A model generated the notes under the pieces. The model ran no database searches and was not told where the DNA came from. It worked only from the letters and a program-made list of their open reading frames with translations. A stretch of DNA of 64,000 nucleotides. Origin: Terasakiella pusilla DSM 6293. Its GTDB lineage: Bacteria > Pseudomonadota > Alphaproteobacteria > Rhodospirillales > Terasakiellaceae. Shown here in pieces: positions 9,006 through 16,990 of the stretch. The first letter of the stretch is position 1. Each line of letters starts with the position of its first letter. Both the position numbers and the translations under genes were made by a program. The stretch covers positions 1-64,000 of the forward strand of contig NZ_JHYO01000009.1 in assembly GCF_000688235.1 (NCBI RefSeq). Reading direction: 5' to 3'.

Positions 9006-9545
9006 ATGAATATTCATTTGCGTATGTTAAAAGTATTCGTGGCAGCCTTCCTGCGCCAAAAGAAAAGTGAAAATCTGTTAAAGCCCTTTGTGATGACCAT
9101 GCGGGTCTGGCCTATGGACCTTGATTTCAACCTGCATAAAAACAATGGGCGCTATCTCACCACCATGGACATTGGGCGCATGGATTTGGCCTTTCGGGCC
9201 GGATTGCACAAGCCCATGTTTAAATACAAATGGATGCCGTTACTGGGCAGTTCGACCATTCGGTATTTCAAGTCCCTGCGCCCGTTTCAAAAATTTAATC
9301 TGGAAACCCGCATTGTGGGATGGGATGACAAATGGGTCTTTATGGAACAGAAATTTATTTCTAAAGGGCATTTGTATGCGGTCGGGACGGTCAAAGTCCT
9401 CTTTCGGGGGAAAGAGGGGAATATCCCGACGGATAAACTGCTGAAATATGCAGGTATTGACGATCAAAGCCCCGACATCCCCGACTGGGTGCTGCAATGG
9501 CACCATGCGGATCGAAAGTTGGGCGAAACTTATATAAAATATTAA
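9006..9545 (+). CDS. Hotdog-fold acyl-CoA thioesterase (THEM6/4HBT_2-like)
   Basis: This 179-residue protein has one hotdog-fold domain of the 4HBT_2 kind. The characteristic segment WPMDLDFNLHKNNGRYLTTMD at about 38-58 carries the acidic residue that typically serves in catalysis, and LGSSTIRYFKSLRPFQ forms the central strand region. It probably hydrolyses acyl-CoA thioesters, releasing CoA when intermediates accumulate. It starts 22 bases after the dehydrogenase gene and its end precedes the SDR gene by 17 bases. A second, shorter thioesterase closes the other beta-oxidation cluster at 44835. The role is inferred from fold and context. Confidence 0.8.
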   Translation: MNIHLRMLKVFVAAFLRQKKSENLLKPFVMTMRVWPMDLDFNLHKNNGRYLTTMDIGRMDLAFRAGLHKPMFKYKWMPLLGSSTIRYFKSLRPFQKFNLETRIVGWDDKWVFMEQKFISKGHLYAVGTVKVLFRGKEGNIPTDKLLKYAGIDDQSPDIPDWVLQWHHADRKLGETYIKY

Positions 9546-9562
9546 ATTCAGTGAGGATTATT

Positions 9563-10381
9563 GTGGGAACGTTGAAGAATAAGACCCTGTTTATCTCTGG
9601 GGCCAGCCGTGGCATTGGTTTAGCTATTGCCAAGCGGGCGGCCCAAGACGGTGCGAACATTGTGATTGCGGCAAAAACGGCAGAAGCGCACCCGAAATTG
9701 CCGGGCACCATTTATTCAGCCGCAAAAGAGATTGAGGCGCTGGGAGGTCAAGCCTTGCCGCTGGTGGTGGATATTCGCGAAGAAGATCAGGTCGCCGAAG
9801 CGGTTGAGAAAACGGTGGAACGGTTTGGTGGCATTGATATCTGCATCAACAATGCCTCTGCCATCAGCTTAACAGGTACGTTGGAAACCACCATGAAGCG
9901 CTATGATTTGATGAACCAAGTCAACGCACGTGGCACCTTTGTTGTGTCTCAAGCTTGCCTCCCGCACCTGTTGAAAGCGGAAAACCCCCATATCCTTAAC
10001 CTGTCTCCCCCGTTGGATTTAAACCCCAAATGGTTTGCCGGACACACGGCCTATACGATTGCGAAATACGGCATGAGCATGTGTGTCTTGGGTATGTCCG
10101 CGGAATTTGCCGATCAGGGTGTGGGTGTGAATGCCCTTTGGCCCAAAACCGTGGTCTATACCGCAGCACTTGCCATGTTAGGCGATGCGGTGCAGCCGGA
10201 TTATTGCCGTAAACCCGAGATCGTGGCGGACAGCGCTTATTATATCCTGACCCGTAAAGCGTCTGAATGCACAGGCAACTTCTTCATTGATGAAGAGGTG
10301 CTGGCGGAAGAAGGCATCACCGATCTGGACCAATATGCGGTTAAGCCGGGTAATCCGTTGTTGCCTGACCTGTTTTTATAA
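9563..10381 (+). CDS. HSDL2-like short-chain dehydrogenase/reductase
   Basis: This 272-residue classical-fold SDR strongly resembles the catalytic part of animal HSDL2, a peroxisomal/mitochondrial protein linked to fatty-acid metabolism. It shows the cofactor loop SGASRGIG near residue 12, the AAKTAEAHPK stretch typical of HSDL2, NNASAIS, and the Tyr164-x3-Lys168 catalytic pair in YTIAKYGMS. It lacks the C-terminal SCP2 sterol-carrier domain of the animal protein. I chose the GTG start at 9563 because GAGG lies just upstream; an ATG at 9497 would run through the thioesterase gene. The substrate is unknown, probably a hydroxyacyl or ketoacyl compound. Confidence 0.88.
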   Translation: MGTLKNKTLFISGASRGIGLAIAKRAAQDGANIVIAAKTAEAHPKLPGTIYSAAKEIEALGGQALPLVVDIREEDQVAEAVEKTVERFGGIDICINNASAISLTGTLETTMKRYDLMNQVNARGTFVVSQACLPHLLKAENPHILNLSPPLDLNPKWFAGHTAYTIAKYGMSMCVLGMSAEFADQGVGVNALWPKTVVYTAALAMLGDAVQPDYCRKPEIVADSAYYILTRKASECTGNFFIDEEVLAEEGITDLDQYAVKPGNPLLPDLFL

Positions 10382-10391
10382 GGGGGCAGGG

Positions 10392-11183
10392 ATGTCATTT
10401 AAAACACTGAGCTATCAGGTGGAAGGCGGGGTGGCAGAGATTATGCTGACCCGCCCGGAAGAAGCCAATACACTAAACGCCCAAATGGTGCTTGATCTAA
10501 AGGCTGTGGTTGAGAAAATCGAACAGGATGACAGCGTGCGCGCGATTTTATTGTGTGCCGCGCCGGGTCCGTTTTTTTGTGCGGGCGGGGATTTGGTCTC
10601 CTTTGCGAAAGCCGGTGATCAACTGCCTGACTTTGCCAGACACATGCTGGTGGATTTTCATCCCACCATGCAAAAACTCTTTTGCATGAACGCGCCGTTG
10701 ATTACGGCTGTAAACGGGGCCGTTGCGGGGATTGGTTGTTCATTCGTGATGGGGTCTAGCCTCAGTTTGTTTGCCGAGGACGCGAACTTTACTATGGCCT
10801 ATACGGGCGCGGGCCTCAGTCCCGATGGTGGGGCAACTTACTTCTTACCCCGTATCGTGGGCTTGCGTGCTGCTGAAGAATTGATCCTGACCAATCGCAC
10901 CTTGTCAGCCCAAGAAGCGGTGGAATGGGGCATCGCCAATCAAATGGTCCCCGCCGATCAATTGTTGGCAGCCGCACGCGCAACCGCGCACAAAATTGCA
11001 AACGGTCCGACGCGCGCATTTGGCAATGTGCGCCAGTTGCTCCTGAATAGTCTAAGCAGCGATCTTGCCACCCAATTGGATCGCGAAGCCGAGTCCTTTG
11101 CCGAGATGGCAGGCACACAGGACTGTAGAGAGGGCATCACCGCCTTTTTGCAAAAACGAAAATCAGATTTTATCGGTCGATAA
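10392..11183 (+). CDS. Crotonase-family protein, PaaG-like isomerase or hydratase
   Basis: This 263-residue crotonase-fold protein has the oxyanion-hole segments FFCAGGDL and NGAVAGIGCS. The two glutamates of enoyl-CoA hydratases are replaced: the first position is serine (GIGCSFVM) and the second is not acidic. An aspartate, Asp145, lies in LSPDGG, the arrangement seen in PaaG-type isomerases. It may therefore shift double bonds, for example in unsaturated fatty acids, rather than hydrate them; this is inference from residues. It starts ten bases after the SDR gene and is the last gene before a terminator. It can be called an enoyl-CoA hydratase/isomerase family protein with confidence. Confidence 0.85.
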   Translation: MSFKTLSYQVEGGVAEIMLTRPEEANTLNAQMVLDLKAVVEKIEQDDSVRAILLCAAPGPFFCAGGDLVSFAKAGDQLPDFARHMLVDFHPTMQKLFCMNAPLITAVNGAVAGIGCSFVMGSSLSLFAEDANFTMAYTGAGLSPDGGATYFLPRIVGLRAAEELILTNRTLSAQEAVEWGIANQMVPADQLLAAARATAHKIANGPTRAFGNVRQLLLNSLSSDLATQLDREAESFAEMAGTQDCREGITAFLQKRKSDFIGR

Positions 11184-11226
11184 TCAAAGATATCCCCTGT
11201 TGTAAAGGGGAGAACAGCTCCTTTTG

Positions 11227-11263
11227 ACCGCTGCCTTATCGTGCGAGGTGGCGGTTCTTTTTT
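11227..11263 (+). terminator. Terminator closing the beta-oxidation operon
   Basis: ACCGC (11227-11231) pairs with GCGGT (11251-11255), with further partial pairing inside, and is followed by TCTTTTTT. It lies 43 bases beyond the last gene of the operon. Confidence 0.6.
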
Positions 11264-11296
11264 GTGGGAGGTGGTCCATTACTCTTAGTTATGTCC

Positions 11297-11325
11297 TTGT
11301 TCATCGTATGAATTTGTGTTATGAT
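11297..11325 (+). promoter_or_regulatory. Candidate sigma-70 promoter for the ocd operon
   Basis: TTGTTC (11297-11302) and TATGAT (11320-11325) are separated by 17 bases. The start codon of the ornithine cyclodeaminase gene is about 85 bases downstream. Within this leader, CAGACC and GGTCTG (11356-11373 region) form a small perfect inverted repeat that might be a leader hairpin. Confidence 0.45.
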
Positions 11326-11409
11326 GAAGCTGTTGTTTTAATCGCGATAACTTGCAGACCGATCTGGGTCTGAAGCGGTGTAAATCCATTAAAACAGAAA
11401 GATAAGAAC

Positions 11410-12465
11410 ATGACAAAACTCGCTCCCTCCGAACTCGCAATGGTTCCGTTCGTCAGTGTTGAGAACATGATGCAGATCATCAAGAACATTGGTCTGGAAA
11501 AATTGTTGGGTGAACTCGCCGACTATGTTGAAGAAGATTTTAAGCGCTGGGAAAAATTTGACAAAACCCCGCGTGTTGCCGCGCACTCCGAAGAAGGCGT
11601 GATCGAACTGATGCCGACATCTGATGGCGACACCTACGGCTTTAAATATGTAAACGGTCACCCGAAAAACCAGGCTGAAGGTTTCCAGACCGTGACGGCT
11701 TTTGGTGTATTGTCCAATGTGTCGAACGGTTATCCGGTCCTGTTGACGGAAATGACGATCCTGACCGCGCTGCGTACAGCGGCGACATCGGCAGTTGTTG
11801 CCAAATACCTTGCCCCGAAAAATGCAAAATCCATGTGTTTGATCGGTAATGGTGCACAATGTGAGTTTCAGGCCTTCGCCTTTAAACAGGTGTGCGGCAT
11901 CGAAGAATTTAAACTGTACGACATTGACCCGAAGGCGACGGAAAAAGCGGTTAAAAACCTGACGGCTGTTGGTTTGAACGTTAAAGCCTGCAAATCCGCG
12001 GAAGAAGCGATTGAAGGCGTGGACATCATCACGACTTGTACGGCTGACAAAAAATACGCAACCATCCTGAGCGACAATATGGTCGGCAGTGGCGTGCATA
12101 TCAACGCGATTGGCGGCGATTGCCCGGGCAAGACCGAACTGCATAAAGACATCCTGCTGCGTTCTGACATTTTTGTGGAATATCCGCCGCAAACATGCAT
12201 CGAAGGCGAAATCCAGCAATTGGATGACGACCATCCGGTCACAGAGATGTGGGAAGTGATGCTGGGTCAGAAAGAAGGCCGTAAAGATGATCGCCAGATC
12301 ACGCTGTTTGATGGCGTTGGTTTTGCGACTGAAGATTTCTCCGCCCTGCGTTACATCAAGGATCAACTGGAACGGACAGGCGCATATGTCGAGCTGGATC
12401 TGCTGGCAGACCCGGACGATACACGCGATCTGTTTGGTATGGTTCAGCGCGGGATTGCAGACTAA
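11410..12465 (+). CDS. ocd: Ornithine cyclodeaminase family protein
   Basis: This 351-residue member of the ornithine cyclodeaminase/mu-crystallin family probably converts L-ornithine to L-proline and ammonia with bound NAD. The dinucleotide-binding segment CLIGNGAQCEFQAFAF is near residues 140-155, and the C-terminal FDGVGFATEDFSALRY motif is typical of true ornithine cyclodeaminases. Length is normal for the family. The stop codon is one base before the start of the CtlX-like gene, so the two are coupled. If that neighbour makes ornithine from citrulline or a similar compound, this enzyme would be the next step. Other family members act on alanine or ketimines, so the substrate is likely but not certain. 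Confidence 0.88.
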   Translation: MTKLAPSELAMVPFVSVENMMQIIKNIGLEKLLGELADYVEEDFKRWEKFDKTPRVAAHSEEGVIELMPTSDGDTYGFKYVNGHPKNQAEGFQTVTAFGVLSNVSNGYPVLLTEMTILTALRTAATSAVVAKYLAPKNAKSMCLIGNGAQCEFQAFAFKQVCGIEEFKLYDIDPKATEKAVKNLTAVGLNVKACKSAEEAIEGVDIITTCTADKKYATILSDNMVGSGVHINAIGGDCPGKTELHKDILLRSDIFVEYPPQTCIEGEIQQLDDDHPVTEMWEVMLGQKEGRKDDRQITLFDGVGFATEDFSALRYIKDQLERTGAYVELDLLADPDDTRDLFGMVQRGIAD

Positions 12466-12466
12466 C

Positions 12467-13399
12467 ATGAAACGGCTTCAGAAAAATTCGGTTCAGGCGC
12501 CGTCTTCCATTATCATGATCCGTCCGCATAAGTTTAAGGTGAACCCTGAAACATCTGTGGACAATGCGTTTCAGGCGAAGGTTTTGCCGGATGCGGATTA
12601 TTCCAAGCAGGCCTTTGACGAAATCTCCATGGCGGCTGTAAAGCTGGAAGATCATGGGGTGACCGTCCATTTGTTTGATGATCCGCTGGAGCTGACGCCG
12701 GATTCCGTCTTTCCCAACAACTGGTTTTCCACCCACAAGGGCGGTCACGTGGCGATCTACCCCATGAAGGCGGAAAACCGTCGTCTGGAACGTCGCCAAG
12801 ACATTCTGGAAATGTTGAAGAAAGAGTATCGTGTTCAGGACATGATCGATTATTCAGGTCTGGAACAGGATAAACTGTTTTTGGAAGGCACCGGCGCAAT
12901 GGTGTTTGATCATATAGACCGGGTGGCCTATGCCGCCCAGTCTGATCGCACCAACCCGATTATTCTGGAGCGTTTCTGCACGCACTTTAACTATGAACCT
13001 ATGGCGTTTTCCGCCAAGGATAGCAATGGCGTTGCGATTTATCACACCAACGTTTTGATGTGTATCGCAACCGACTATGCGCTGGTTGGCCTAAGCATGA
13101 TCGAAGATGATGCCCGTCGTGCCGAAGTGGTGGAACGATTGGAAGAGTCCGGTCGCACGGTGATTGAGCTATCAGAAGAACAGATTACCAAATATGCCGG
13201 AAACGCCATTGAGCTTTACGGGTCTAACTATCGTATCCTCGCCTTGTCACAAACCGCGTTTGATGCTTTAACAGACGCACAAAAATCACTCATGTCGGAG
13301 AGTACAAAACTGGTTCCCCTCAATATTCCGACGATCGAAATGGCGGGCGGGTCCGTGCGATGCACAATCGCGGGCATCCATCTGTCAAAACGTGGTTAA
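12467..13399 (+). CDS. CtlX-like guanidino/ureido hydrolase (arginine deiminase-related)
   Basis: This 310-residue protein belongs to the guanidino-group-modifying (pentein) superfamily and resembles CtlX citrulline hydrolases and other arginine deiminase-related proteins. The N-terminal IIMIRPHKF strand, the VFPNNWFSTH segment, Glu140 in EGTG, His193 in IYHTNV and the nucleophile Cys299 in VRCTIAGIHL make up the expected catalytic set. The start is the ATG at 12467, one base after the ocd stop; longer frames run inside ocd. With ornithine cyclodeaminase next to it, conversion of citrulline to ornithine is a reasonable inference. Dimethylarginine or arginine are alternatives. Confidence 0.82.
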   Translation: MKRLQKNSVQAPSSIIMIRPHKFKVNPETSVDNAFQAKVLPDADYSKQAFDEISMAAVKLEDHGVTVHLFDDPLELTPDSVFPNNWFSTHKGGHVAIYPMKAENRRLERRQDILEMLKKEYRVQDMIDYSGLEQDKLFLEGTGAMVFDHIDRVAYAAQSDRTNPIILERFCTHFNYEPMAFSAKDSNGVAIYHTNVLMCIATDYALVGLSMIEDDARRAEVVERLEESGRTVIELSEEQITKYAGNAIELYGSNYRILALSQTAFDALTDAQKSLMSESTKLVPLNIPTIEMAGGSVRCTIAGIHLSKRG

Positions 13400-13416
13400 G
13401 GGGAAGGGATGCTTCA

Positions 13417-14451
13417 ATGAACATTTTTTTGAATAACAAATACGCCAAGCACAATGCCCAAGGGGAAATTCACCATGGCGAGATCGTGCCTGCCTTTGAA
13501 AATCCGTCACGGCTGAACAACATCATCGCCTGCTTTAAAGAAAATGGCGTGGAAGAATTTTTGCAGCCGACAGATCACGGGATAGAACCGATCCGCAAAA
13601 TTCACCCCGACCATTATGTCACTTTTTTGCAGACAATCTGGGATGAATGGGCCGCCGGTGGCAACACCAAGGATATCGTGCCTTACGTCTGGCCTGTGCC
13701 GGGCCTTAATCGCATGCACCACGACGACTTGCCCGCAAAGGTGGGGAACTATGCATTCAGCAGTGATAGTTCCATTACCGCAGGCACGTGGGAAGCGGCT
13801 TATGAAGGGGTGCAGACGGTCTTAAGTGCACTTGATTTTGTCGATAATGGCAATCGCATGGCCTTTGCCCTGACGCGCCCGCCGGGCCACCATGCCCACG
13901 CGGCGGCCTATGGGGGCTATTGCTTCCTCAACAACGGGGCAATCGCGGCGCAATATGCGTTGGATAAAGGGTATAAGAAAGTCTGCATTCTGGATGTGGA
14001 TTATCACCACGGCAATGGGGCGCAGGATATTTTTTACGAACGTTCTGACGTCTTGACCGTGTCTCTGCATGGGCATCCGGCGACCAACTTCCCGTTCTAT
14101 CTCGGTTATGACCATGAAAAGGGCGAAGGGGATGGCAAAGGCTTTAACCTGAACCTTGGTCTGGCCGATGGCTCCACCTTTGCGGATTGGGAAAAAGCGT
14201 TTGTGACGGCGGCTGAAAAGGTCAAACAGGTCGGCGCTGACTTTATGATCGTGCCGTTGGGCGTGGATACTTACGAAGGTGATCCGATCTCCAAATTTAA
14301 GCTGAAGTCGGAAGACTTTTTACAGATGGGTCGCCTGCTGGCAGAGCTGGGCCTGCCCACAGTCTTCCAGATGGAAGGCGGCTATGACGTCGGCCCCATC
14401 GGGCAGAATGTCTACAACGTCTTGCAAGGATTTGAAGACGCTACGAAATAA
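13417..14451 (+). CDS. aphA: Acetylpolyamine amidohydrolase (HDAC family)
   Basis: This 344-residue zinc hydrolase is of the histone deacetylase fold and removes acetyl groups from acetylated polyamines such as acetylputrescine. Its catalytic residues fall at His158, His159, Asp195, His197, Asp284 and Tyr323. These are the same numbers as in the characterised Mycoplana ramosa enzyme, which makes the call strong. The segments PPGHHAHAAAYGGYCF and DVDYHHGNG are visible. The start at 13417 follows GGGAAGGGAT. It lies 17 bases after the CtlX-like gene and ends just before a strong terminator, so the three genes form one polyamine/citrulline catabolic operon. Confidence 0.93.
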   Translation: MNIFLNNKYAKHNAQGEIHHGEIVPAFENPSRLNNIIACFKENGVEEFLQPTDHGIEPIRKIHPDHYVTFLQTIWDEWAAGGNTKDIVPYVWPVPGLNRMHHDDLPAKVGNYAFSSDSSITAGTWEAAYEGVQTVLSALDFVDNGNRMAFALTRPPGHHAHAAAYGGYCFLNNGAIAAQYALDKGYKKVCILDVDYHHGNGAQDIFYERSDVLTVSLHGHPATNFPFYLGYDHEKGEGDGKGFNLNLGLADGSTFADWEKAFVTAAEKVKQVGADFMIVPLGVDTYEGDPISKFKLKSEDFLQMGRLLAELGLPTVFQMEGGYDVGPIGQNVYNVLQGFEDATK

Positions 14452-14452
14452 G

Positions 14453-14494
14453 AAAAAAGCCCCGGAGAAGATGACCTTTTCCGGGGCTTTTTTT
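14453..14494 (+). terminator. Strong intrinsic terminator after aphA
   Basis: GCCCCGGAGAAG and CTTTTCCGGGGC (14459-14487) form a long GC-rich stem with one mismatch, followed by TTTTTTT. A-rich sequence before the stem means it may also serve the convergent alanine-racemase gene. Confidence 0.9.
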
Positions 14495-14498
14495 ATGT

Positions 14499-15620
14499 CT
14501 ACTCACAAACCAGTCGTGGGTTGCGTTGTCCCCAGTCGGTGTAGAGATCGGCGAGGATGGTGCCGGATTGTTCCTGGATCATGTCGCCCGTAATGGCCTC
14601 ATGACCTTGCGGACCGAAGAGGACGGCTTCATCGCCTTCGCTGACATCCTCCAGACCGGTGATATCTGCAACCACCGTGTTCATGGAGATTTTGCCCAGC
14701 AACGGGACTTTATGACCTTGGATCAGGACAAAGCCTTTGCCAGAAAACTCCCGTCCATAGCCGTTGGAATACCCGATAGAGACATTGGCGAGAAGACTGT
14801 CACGCTCCAGTCGTTGAGCGCGATCATAGCCAATGGTGCTGCCTTGCGGGTAAGTTGTGATATTGGTGACGCGCGCCTTTAAGCTGATGGTCGGGCAGAA
14901 GTCCCGATCCGGCAGGGCAACCCCATACATAATGGCACCACAACGCATCATGTCGGTTTTGGTGTCGAACCCGGACAGTAAGGTCAGGGTGCTGCCGCCG
15001 TGGATCAGGATATCGTCACGGTTTAAATCACTATTGGTAAAGACCCAATCAAGGTCTTGATGGAAGCGCGAAATGCTGTCTTCCAGCTCATCCGGTTCGT
15101 TGGTGGGGAAGTGGGTGCAGATGCCGACAATCTGATCGCGACACAGGCGCAGGATTTCCAGACAATCGTCTTTTGCGCTTTGACTTGCCAGTTCCAGACC
15201 ATCGCGCGACATGCCGCCGGCATTTAAGGACAGGTGCAGTTTAATCGGTTGTCCAAGTTGGGCTTGCAGGTCATGAATGGCCCGTGCCGCCTTTAAGGTG
15301 CTGACCTGTTCTTGCACGTCATCGTCGCGGGCATTTTCAATTTCTTGCAAGGTGGCGGTACGCAGACGCATCAGCGTGCCTGCGAAGCCCGCTTGACGTA
15401 TCGAGCGTGCTTCACCGTTGGAGGTGATGCCCACATGGGTGATCCCGTGACGTAGCAGGATTGGCACGACATTTTCGATCCCATGACCATAGGCATCAGC
15501 CTTGAGAACCGCGCAGAAAGAAGTGCCTTTTGGAAGCAAGCCAAGGGCGTGCAGAAGGTTCTTGTCAATCTGGGCCGGATAGATTTCACACCATGAAGAA
15601 TTAAGCGGGATGTGTTGCAT
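14499..15620 (-). CDS. alr: Alanine racemase-type PLP enzyme
   Basis: This 373-residue fold-type III PLP enzyme probably interconverts L- and D-alanine or a related amino acid. The PLP lysine is Lys40 in CAVLKADAYGHG, and the C-terminal catalytic tyrosine region is SIGYSNGYGR. MSRDGLE and SMNTVVADIT are family strands, with MNT in place of the usual MD. The start is placed at 15620 because AAGG lies upstream and longer frames overlap the TRAP permease gene. It is the last gene of the dctPQM operon on this strand, which hints that it processes an imported amino acid rather than serving only cell-wall synthesis. A broad-specificity racemase is an alternative. Confidence 0.87.
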   Translation of the reverse strand: MQHIPLNSSWCEIYPAQIDKNLLHALGLLPKGTSFCAVLKADAYGHGIENVVPILLRHGITHVGITSNGEARSIRQAGFAGTLMRLRTATLQEIENARDDDVQEQVSTLKAARAIHDLQAQLGQPIKLHLSLNAGGMSRDGLELASQSAKDDCLEILRLCRDQIVGICTHFPTNEPDELEDSISRFHQDLDWVFTNSDLNRDDILIHGGSTLTLLSGFDTKTDMMRCGAIMYGVALPDRDFCPTISLKARVTNITTYPQGSTIGYDRAQRLERDSLLANVSIGYSNGYGREFSGKGFVLIQGHKVPLLGKISMNTVVADITGLEDVSEGDEAVLFGPQGHEAITGDMIQEQSGTILADLYTDWGQRNPRLVCE

Positions 15621-15682
15621 TTTCAGGACCTTAAAGGGAATATTTAGATAGGCGTCAGGGAAAGGTAATTGGGGGGAGGCGC

Positions 15683-15720
15683 TGGACTGAAGGAAAGGGA
15701 GGCTCCTTCCTTGCAGTCCA
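15683..15720 (-). repeat. Stem-loop between dctM and alr
   Basis: TGGACTGAAGGAA (15683-15695) pairs with TTCCTTGCAGTCCA (15707-15720), with one bulged base. No T-run follows on the minus strand, so it looks more like an mRNA processing or stability element than a terminator. Confidence 0.5.
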
Positions 15721-15733
15721 ACGCTTTCAGGGG

Positions 15734-16990
15734 TTAGCCGAAGATGGCATTCGGCAGCCACAGGGCGATCTGTGGCAAGAAGGTGGTCAGGATCAACGTC
15801 GGCTTAAGCATGATGTTGACCGGTGTTTCTGTCACACGTGCCCCAAGGTACAACAGCGGGGCTGTTGGTGGCGTAATGTTTGCCATACCCAGATTGACAC
15901 CCAAGACAGCGGCAAAATGGATCGGGTCCATACCAACGCTTTGTACGATGGGTAAAAGCAAAGGCGCTGACAGCAGCAGACCGGAGATATCATCCATCAG
16001 CATCCCGATCAGGATCATCACCAGATTAACCATCAACAAAATAACAATCGGGTTATCGGAGACGGAATAGATCAGCTCTTTTGCCATTGACGGAATATCT
16101 TCAAAGATCAGGAACTGACTAACGATCAGCACCATCACGACCATCAACATGACAACGCCAATGGTTGCCCCAGCGTCCCGCAATGTTGGGAAGAAGTTTT
16201 CACGGTTCAGGCCTTTATAGACATAAAACCCGATGGGAATGGCATAGATGACGGCAACGCCCGCGGCTTCTGTCGGGGTCATGATCCCGCCGTAGATCCC
16301 GCCCAGGATAATGACGGGCATCATCAGGGCTGGCATGGCTTTTAAGCCACGTTGTTTAAGGGCAACGCTGAAATCTTCATCCTTTGAATTGACCTTGAGG
16401 TCCGTTACCTTGCGCAACAGGAAGAAGTTGACGCAACACAGAAGGACGATCAGGATCAGGCCCGGTACAACGGTTGCGAGGAAACACTTTAAGACGGATT
16501 GTTGTGTTGTCCAGGCATAGAGAATTTGCGAAGAACTGGGCGGGATCAGCAGGCCAAGGGGGCTTGCGCTTACGATGAGGGCAGCGGATAAGCCGTCAGG
16601 ATAGTTGGCCTTGCGTAAATGCGGCATCATGATGGACCCGATACAGGTCAATGTCGCCGCTGCGGAGCCGGAAATTGCCCCGAAAATACCGCTGGCAACA
16701 ACAGCCGCAGCACTGAGTCCACCACGAATGTGACCGACCAAGAGTTCCGCCAGTGAGACCAAGGGCGCAGCAATACGCCCGCGTTCCATGATTGACCCGG
16801 CAAGGATAAACAGCGGGATGGCAAGCAGGACGAGTGAGCTGACTTTCCAGTGTCCGGTAGGCATAAAGCCGCTGACATCGTGACCACCGAAAAAGGCGAT
16901 GAACATCAACACAGCGCCAAAAGCCAAGGGAACGCTGACGCCAATGATCAACAAGACGCAGATGAGAATAAGGCTCCCGATGATAATCAT
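15734..16990 (-). CDS. dctM: TRAP transporter large permease (DctM)
   Basis: This 418-residue protein is the large membrane subunit of a tripartite ATP-independent periplasmic transporter, which uses the sodium gradient to import organic anions or amino acids. It is hydrophobic throughout, with about 11-12 transmembrane helices, and has the family segments GAISGSAAATLTCIGSIMMP and PLLLPIVQSVGMDPIHF. The start overlaps the end of the small-permease gene by four bases (ATGA). It works with dctQ and dctP upstream, and the alanine-racemase-type gene follows. Confidence 0.93.
   Translation of the reverse strand: MIIIGSLILICVLLIIGVSVPLAFGAVLMFIAFFGGHDVSGFMPTGHWKVSSLVLLAIPLFILAGSIMERGRIAAPLVSLAELLVGHIRGGLSAAAVVASGIFGAISGSAAATLTCIGSIMMPHLRKANYPDGLSAALIVSASPLGLLIPPSSSQILYAWTTQQSVLKCFLATVVPGLILIVLLCCVNFFLLRKVTDLKVNSKDEDFSVALKQRGLKAMPALMMPVIILGGIYGGIMTPTEAAGVAVIYAIPIGFYVYKGLNRENFFPTLRDAGATIGVVMLMVVMVLIVSQFLIFEDIPSMAKELIYSVSDNPIVILLMVNLVMILIGMLMDDISGLLLSAPLLLPIVQSVGMDPIHFAAVLGVNLGMANITPPTAPLLYLGARVTETPVNIMLKPTLILTTFLPQIALWLPNAIFG

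Noticed and set aside
11389-12468. 359-residue open frame on the minus strand covering the ornithine cyclodeaminase gene
   Set aside because: It mirrors a well-recognised gene almost exactly, and its product (many His, Cys, Phe) resembles no known family.
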